From positions 1 through 10,355 of the forward strand of contig JAIXRB010000190.1 in NCBI GenBank assembly GCA_027485405.1: a DNA stretch of 10,355 bases, written 5' to 3'. The translations under genes were made by a program, and so were the position numbers. A model generated the notes under the pieces. The model ran no database searches, was not told where the DNA came from, and worked only from the letters and a program-made list of their open reading frames with translations. Every line of letters begins with the position of its first letter. The stretch's first letter is position 1. Below, piece after piece: positions 6,362 through 10,355 of the stretch. The stretch is from Leptospiraceae bacterium (GTDB lineage Bacteria > Spirochaetota > Leptospiria > Leptospirales > Leptospiraceae).

Positions 6362-7894
6362 TTATCGAATCCTGTTTGCGAGTTCCGAAATGGAAAATAT
6401 CTGTTCTTGCAGGATGCGAGTGTTTTCAGCAACTTCCTGGATTGTATTTTCAATGCTTTGGGTAGCCTCCATCACTTCCCGATTGGCGATCATCTGCTCT
6501 TTTGCAATAGTTTCTAGTTGGGCTGATAGTTCTCTGAGTTCTTTCTGACTAGCAACAACTCGAGAATTCAGGCTTTGCATTTCCACGATCTTTTGATTGA
6601 AATTGCGGATACTGGTTTCGATGATCTTTAATTCTTTGTTCTGATTGAATGCCATTGTTGAAGCATTGACAGCCGATTTGTTCCCAGTTTCTAAGTCAGA
6701 TCTAGATTTGGTGATGGTCTTGGAAATTATACTTGCGTTATTCGCAGAATTTTCAGCGAGCTTACCTACTTCCTGCGCTACAACTGCAAATCCTCGACCA
6801 TGCTCACCTGCCCTAGCCGCCTCAATGGAAGCATTTAAAGCTAACAAATTGGTTTGATCAGCAATTTCTTTCATGATCTGATTGACATCTTCCACCTTCT
6901 GGAAGGAATCTTGGACTTCGCTCAATGCAGAATTCAAAGAAGTCATAGACTCGGAAAGCTCAGTACTAAAATTTGCTGAATGATTGACTTGGCCCGTGAT
7001 CTTTTCTATTTCATTTCTAACCTCACGGACAATCGAATCCAGATTAGAACTCTCTTCGTTTAACTTTTCGATACGTTGGTATTGGTCATTTACAAATTGA
7101 TTTGAATTCTGTGTGGATTGGGAAATTTCAGTTAAGGATGCACTCATTTCTTCGATAGACGCGGATTGGTTTTGCACTTGCGAATTTAAATCTTCTGTGA
7201 ATGATTTTAAAGATGTTACAGATGCACTCAATTTTTCAGCCACTTCGATTAGGCTGGACTTTTGCTCTTCGGCTGTTCTCGCATGTTCGTCAGCTTTATC
7301 CTTTTCTACTAATGCTGTATCTTTGATTTGAATTAGTAAATTTACCACTTTACCAATCGAATACGTAGTAGTGACTATAAAAAGAATTTTTACTCCTTCT
7401 ATCGTCGATGACACTGAGTATGGTAGTTTGAAAGTTTCAGAACTTTCAATAAATTCAATACCATATTGGAAAGCAATCAAATGAGTTATAGTATGAAGGA
7501 TAGTATGCAATCCACCTATGATCGCCGTTTGCTTCCTAGAGAACAAGAGTCCAGAGTAAATAATTATAAAAATGCTAACTATCAACTCTATTCCTGATTT
7601 CAAAGAGGAAACACAAATGTCTTTATCGATTAACGCCTGCCCTAGTGTACTTACATACAAGCTCACTGTATCAAATAGTAAAAAAAGAAAAGCCCTTGGA
7701 TCTCTATTTGTTTTCAGGAGAATTTCTTCATAAATGGCGGCAAAAAGAAAGCCCCCAGTACCAGCCAACATAAATGCAATCTGAAGAGGTTTAAGAGAAC
7801 CTAAGCCCGTCAAGATTCCAGATAAAAAAAGACCTGATTGAAAGAATCGAATTCTGTTGATGCTTCTTGCACCTTGAAGGTTGAAATTGTCCAT
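6362..7894 (-). CDS. Methyl-accepting chemotaxis protein with polytopic membrane input domain
   Basis: This is a 510-residue transducer. Residues 1-190 contain about six hydrophobic helices (near 17-34, 37-55, 69-86, 102-119, 122-143 and 165-187) with short loops, so there is no periplasmic ligand domain of the usual two-helix receptor. A coiled-coil starts near 195 without a recognisable HAMP domain. The cytoplasmic signalling domain has the conserved hairpin tip at about 344-381, including IADQTNLLALNASIEAARAG, then GRGFAVVAQEVGKLAE, which contacts CheA and CheW. Candidate methylation helices flank it. The C-terminus is SISELANRIR with no NWxxF-type CheR tether. The signal it senses is unknown; a membrane or energy-state input is plausible. 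The ATG at 7894 has only a poor ribosome binding site. It is the first gene of the minus-strand run. Confidence 0.93.
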   Translation of the reverse strand: MDNFNLQGARSINRIRFFQSGLFLSGILTGLGSLKPLQIAFMLAGTGGFLFAAIYEEILLKTNRDPRAFLFLLFDTVSLYVSTLGQALIDKDICVSSLKSGIELIVSIFIIIYSGLLFSRKQTAIIGGLHTILHTITHLIAFQYGIEFIESSETFKLPYSVSSTIEGVKILFIVTTTYSIGKVVNLLIQIKDTALVEKDKADEHARTAEEQKSSLIEVAEKLSASVTSLKSFTEDLNSQVQNQSASIEEMSASLTEISQSTQNSNQFVNDQYQRIEKLNEESSNLDSIVREVRNEIEKITGQVNHSANFSTELSESMTSLNSALSEVQDSFQKVEDVNQIMKEIADQTNLLALNASIEAARAGEHGRGFAVVAQEVGKLAENSANNASIISKTITKSRSDLETGNKSAVNASTMAFNQNKELKIIETSIRNFNQKIVEMQSLNSRVVASQKELRELSAQLETIAKEQMIANREVMEATQSIENTIQEVAENTRILQEQIFSISELANRIR

Positions 7895-8093
7895 CCGACT
7901 AAATTCAAGCTATTCTAAATCATTGACAAGAAATTTAAAAGACTATTAAGGAAGGGAAATGACATAATTCTCAAACCCAAACCTGAAGCAAAGGCAATGT
8001 AGAATTATTAGATGATGGAGAAGAAAGACTAGCGACCTATCATATCAGAGGATCTAAGAATAAGAAAAAACTAAAATCTTAAAAATCATTGGC

Positions 8094-8465
8094 TTATTTT
8101 TCTATAAATCTAACGCCAGATAATTCACGGAATTCATTGTTTTGTGTCCATAAGGCGGCTCCATTTAGATGAGCTGTTGCATAGATAATACTGTCTGCCA
8201 TTGGAATTGATTTATCGACACTAAACTTAGCCGCGAAAACAGAGATTCGAGAATCCAAAGGGATGATTCTTCCGATCTGCATATGAGCGATGACCTTCAA
8301 TGCCATATCTTCCCCCTGCTCTTTGTAAATTTTTCTAAAAACTTCGTAAAGCGATAGGCTCGGAACTATCAATAGTTCTGTTTTTTCAATTGGTTCAGCA
8401 TACACATCGGCTAGTTTTGAGCCAGAGAAGTATTCTAACCAGCCTGAAGAATCGACTACATTCAA
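8094..8465 (-). CDS. vapC: VapC-type PIN-domain toxin
   Basis: A 123-residue PIN endoribonuclease, usual length for VapC, which stops translation by cutting RNA when not bound by VapB. Metal-binding acids are visible: Asp5 in VVDSSGW, Glu41 in LSLYEVFRK and Asp91 in IPMADSIIYATA. The fourth position lies in WTQNNEF, where most relatives have TxDxDF; here it is Asn109 with Glu111 kept, so the site is slightly atypical but probably usable. The gene starts with TTG at 8465 and overlaps the antitoxin stop by 4 nt (TTGA), a normal arrangement for translational coupling in these operons. The target RNA cannot be told from the sequence. Confidence 0.9.
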   Translation of the reverse strand: MNVVDSSGWLEYFSGSKLADVYAEPIEKTELLIVPSLSLYEVFRKIYKEQGEDMALKVIAHMQIGRIIPLDSRISVFAAKFSVDKSIPMADSIIYATAHLNGAALWTQNNEFRELSGVRFIEK

Positions 8466-8680
8466 AAACGATCTTCTTCCCTGAATACTTCTGTGTTCAT
8501 ACCTTTGAGGATGCCTTTTAATTTACGAATCGGTCCTATAGGTAGAAGTTCAATACGATTGCCAATCGTAACAATTTTTAGTTTCATACCTGGTTTCAGA
8601 CCCAATTGATCCCTTATTTCTTTGGGGATCACGACTTGAAATTTAGGAGAGACAGTTACTTGATTAACATCGATAGCCAT
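8462..8680 (-). CDS. vapB: VapB-type AbrB-fold antitoxin
   Basis: This 72-residue protein has the swapped-hairpin AbrB fold: VTVSPKFQVVIPKEIRDQLG, then LKPGMKLKIVTIGNRIELLP. The C-terminal tail IRKLKGILKGMNTEVFREEDRF should wrap the VapC active site. As in other VapB proteins, dimers would bind the operon promoter and repress it together with VapC. ATG 8680 is chosen because the reading matches the family start; there is no Shine-Dalgarno before it, and a -10-like box lies only 6 nt upstream. The vapC gene follows with a 4-nt overlap. The GILKG segment is shared with the orphan antitoxin at 2439-2663, but the DNA-binding halves differ, so the two are not recent duplicates. Confidence 0.9.
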   Translation of the reverse strand: MAIDVNQVTVSPKFQVVIPKEIRDQLGLKPGMKLKIVTIGNRIELLPIGPIRKLKGILKGMNTEVFREEDRF

Positions 8681-8686
8681 ATCGTA

Positions 8687-8714
8687 ATACTATACTTATA
8701 TCGATAAGAATCAA
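8687..8714 (-). promoter_or_regulatory. Probable vapBC promoter with palindromic operator
   Basis: Minus-strand TTGATT (8709-8714) lies 16 nt from TAGTAT (8687-8692), or 14 nt from an alternative TATAGT (8689-8694). Between them is TATCGATA at 8699-8706, a perfect 8-bp palindrome, and TATCGAT recurs at the vapB start codon (8669-8675, read on the minus strand). VapB-type repressors bind such paired sites. Transcription would start at or next to the vapB ATG, implying a leaderless message. Confidence 0.45.
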
Positions 8715-8764
8715 TTCTTTTTTTTAAGGTGATCCGAAAGGAGAAAAACCTCCATTTTTTCAGA

Positions 8765-8795
8765 TTGATTAACTCCACGAACTTCGTGCATACTT
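8765..8795 (+). promoter_or_regulatory. Possible relic promoter/operator of a lost antitoxin operon
   Basis: TTGATT (8765-8770) is followed by CACGAA-C-TTCGTG (8776-8788), a perfect 6-bp inverted repeat with a 1-nt centre, and then CATACT (8789-8794) at 18-nt spacing. The block ends 7 nt before the ATG of the antitoxin fragment, as an autoregulatory operator would. Confidence 0.35.
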
Positions 8796-8801
8796 CTAAT
8801 T

Positions 8802-8837
8802 ATGAAAAGCATCACTTTTAAAGCAGATGAAAGGTAA
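8802..8837 (+). pseudogene. N-terminal relic of a ribbon-helix-helix antitoxin
   Basis: ATG at 8802 opens MKSITFKADER and then TAA at 8835. MKxITFKADExLIEKAR is the familiar beginning of ribbon-helix-helix antitoxins that pair with PIN toxins, the first residues forming the DNA-binding strand. Everything after the 11th codon is lost: none of the following frames continues the helix pattern. The match is short, but it sits at an ATG directly behind a palindromic promoter-like block, which makes chance less likely. Confidence 0.45.
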
Positions 8838-9013
8838 ACAAGCGTTAATAAAGCTTCTTTCAATTCTAGGAATCAAAAGCTTCTAAATTAGATTCTGTAA
8901 CCTCCCTTCGAAAGGGTAATGACAACCAACTAAAAAACCTTTACAGCTTTATGGGATCAATCCACATTCGAAGAGCGCTATCCTGTCTAAAACAAACGAA
9001 GTAGAGCAAAACT

Positions 9014-10321
9014 TTGGGATTCAAAACTAAATTTTTAAACACTGGCACGAGTAAGGCCCTGCCACACGAAAGACAACGAATTCAAATATTGAATACGGTG
9101 ATCCTGTCCTCCCAATTTGTAACATTGTCATACGCCCTTGTTTTTTTATACTTGGGGGCTGTCTCCGCGGCGTTAATTGATTTTTTGGTGATTATTTCCG
9201 GCTTCTTAGCTTTTTATCTAAACCGCCTCGGATTAAATAGAATTTCATCTATGATTCTATTGCTGAGCATTTTCTTTCAAATTTTGTTCCTGTCTTTTGT
9301 TTTTATCTCGAACCAGGTAGGTCTTCATTTTTATTTGCTAGGTCTTGCATCTGTCGGGTTTTTGATTCTGCCAGAAAAAGAATATTTTTTTAAATACATA
9401 TTTTCGGCACTCTGCTTAGCCTTTTTTCCAATCATCGAATACATGAGTTTCAAGCCTATCCTGCTGTATGAATTTACTCAAGACCAAAATGAATTATTCC
9501 ATCTTGCCTCCTATCTTTGTGCCGGTTCTTATATCACAGTTTTTACACTATTATTTAAGAAATTATTAAACAATTCTGAAAAGAAAATAAAAAAAGATCT
9601 CAGCATATCCAAGAAAATCCAAAGAACTGTTCTCAGTGTTGAAGACAAAAACTTTGATGAAACAGATTTTAAACTTAAATATATTCCTATGACTGAAGTG
9701 GGCGGCGACTTCTATACTATCTCAAAAATCAAAGATAAGGTGTTTCGCATTTTTTTAGCAGATGCGACAGGACATGGTGTGCAAGCCGCATTGATAACAA
9801 TGGTTATAAAAGGAGTATATGATAATATTCCTCATCCTGACTTATCAATTAGCCAAACCATCGAAATTTTTAATAATAATTTCATTACAAAATACGGAAA
9901 TTTGAATACTTTTTTAACTGCCATTTTGGTCGATCTAGACTTAGAGCAAAACACAATTACTTTTGTTTCAGCAGGCCACCCTTCTGCTATACTTCAACGA
10001 GAATCCGAGCAGATTCTACTAAAGAATACAGGAAAAATGCTTGGGGTAAAAAAAAATATAGCTTACCAAGAAAAGTCTTTAGATTTTTTAAGTAATGATC
10101 GACTGTATTTGTTCACTGACGGAATGTTTGAACAGTTTAACTATAAGGATGAAGAGTTTGGTGAAACCAGACTTCACTCTATCCTGCAGGCGGGAAGAGC
10201 TTTGCCATTAGAAAAGGTATTGCAAAATTGTCTCTCTTCCCTCGAAGTCTTTCTAGATGGAAGAGAAAGCCAAGATGATATTACGATCTTGGGCATAGCT
10301 CAAAAAGAAAGGAGAGGATAA
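9014..10321 (+). CDS. Membrane-anchored SpoIIE/PP2C-family serine phosphatase
   Basis: A 435-residue protein. Residues 25-185 contain about six hydrophobic helices; a basic linker (KKIKKDLSISKKIQRTV) leads into a SpoIIE-type PP2C domain at about 200-430. Metal-binding and core motifs are intact: VGGDFY (Asp232), LADATGHG (Asp250, Gly253-His254-Gly255), SAGHP (319-323), LFTDGMFE (Asp369) and SQDDITIL (Asp421, Asp422). Such phosphatases usually dephosphorylate anti-sigma-factor antagonists in partner-switching pathways or related regulators; the substrate here is unknown and no such partner is in the window. TTG at 9014 is chosen because a TAG lies in frame at 9002-9004 and no ATG precedes the conserved HERQRIQILN segment. 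No good ribosome binding site is seen. The N-terminal helices probably receive the signal. Confidence 0.92.
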   Translation: MGFKTKFLNTGTSKALPHERQRIQILNTVILSSQFVTLSYALVFLYLGAVSAALIDFLVIISGFLAFYLNRLGLNRISSMILLLSIFFQILFLSFVFISNQVGLHFYLLGLASVGFLILPEKEYFFKYIFSALCLAFFPIIEYMSFKPILLYEFTQDQNELFHLASYLCAGSYITVFTLLFKKLLNNSEKKIKKDLSISKKIQRTVLSVEDKNFDETDFKLKYIPMTEVGGDFYTISKIKDKVFRIFLADATGHGVQAALITMVIKGVYDNIPHPDLSISQTIEIFNNNFITKYGNLNTFLTAILVDLDLEQNTITFVSAGHPSAILQRESEQILLKNTGKMLGVKKNIAYQEKSLDFLSNDRLYLFTDGMFEQFNYKDEEFGETRLHSILQAGRALPLEKVLQNCLSSLEVFLDGRESQDDITILGIAQKERRG

Positions 10322-10355
10322 AATCACAGAAATCCCATTTTCAGCTCTCTGCCAC
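10322..10355. other. Window edge after the phosphatase gene
   Basis: Too short to assign. On the minus strand a frame ends GRELKMGFL at a TGA (10324-10326) and could be the tail of a convergent gene. AGGAGAGG at the phosphatase stop could serve a following plus-strand gene, but no ATG, GTG or TTG lies at suitable spacing. Confidence 0.2.

Larger units (their letters stand above)
8715..9013. other. Divergent intergenic region between vapBC and the SpoIIE gene
   Basis: The stretch holds no complete gene. It contains a weak GGAG/CTCC hairpin followed by T6 (8740-8760, + strand), a palindrome and short antitoxin fragment (8776-8837), and a CCCTT-CGA-AAGGG hairpin at 8904-8916 with no T-run. No strong promoter for the phosphatase gene was found; TATCCT at 8979-8984 is the nearest -10-like hexamer and lacks a good -35 partner. 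No relic of the missing toxin could be read. Confidence 0.5.

Noticed and set aside
8736..8760. Terminator GGAG/CTCC plus T6 on the plus strand
   Set aside because: Four-base-pair stem, and no plus-strand gene lies directly upstream.
8827..8886. 19-codon peptide beginning MKGKQALIKLL, possible small toxic peptide
   Set aside because: No ribosome binding site; it overlaps the antitoxin fragment out of frame and is short enough to be chance.
8944..9043. Plus-strand frame ending INPHSKSAILSKTNEVE before the phosphatase
   Set aside because: Runs into the phosphatase gene out of frame, has no start or family match.

Overview
The window looks like spirochaete chromosome, most likely a Leptospira or close relative. 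The evidence is indirect: AT-rich DNA, frequent TTG/GTG starts, a polytopic SpoIIE-type phosphatase, a membrane methyl-accepting protein, DUF3592-type remains, and several VapBC-type toxin-antitoxin genes and fragments. No rRNA, tRNA, CRISPR array or insertion sequence was seen.

Layout. Bases 1-2187 (+) hold most of a type I restriction subunit HsdR. Its N-terminus lies upstream of the window, and the frame is open back to base 1. Bases 2188-3449 are a decaying stretch: the tail of a dead Phd/YefM-like antitoxin (-), a complete AbrB-fold antitoxin (+) with only a broken VapC start behind it, and a DUF3592-type gene (-) split by a frameshift and probable internal deletion. Bases 3450-7894 are all minus strand. 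In transcription order they encode a methyl-accepting chemotaxis protein with a six-helix membrane input domain, a three-His-box fatty acid desaturase, an ABA4-like (DUF4281) membrane protein 2 nt downstream of it, a small secreted four-cysteine protein, and a polytopic membrane protein of unknown function. Bases 8094-8680 (-) are a complete vapBC pair whose genes overlap by 4 nt. The 333-bp divergent gap after it contains the first 11 codons of another dead antitoxin behind a palindrome. Bases 9014-10321 (+) encode a six-helix SpoIIE/PP2C phosphatase.

How the genes relate. The best candidate for an uncharacterised functional unit is the tightly coupled desaturase plus ABA4-like pair, which points to a membrane lipid or carotenoid-type modification. 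The second theme is a toxin-antitoxin graveyard next to a restriction system: one intact pair, one orphan antitoxin and at least two fragments, which suggests a defence or accessory region with high turnover. The chemotaxis and phosphatase proteins each join an unidentified membrane sensor region to a well-known output domain. All family assignments come from reading motifs by eye; no database search was run.
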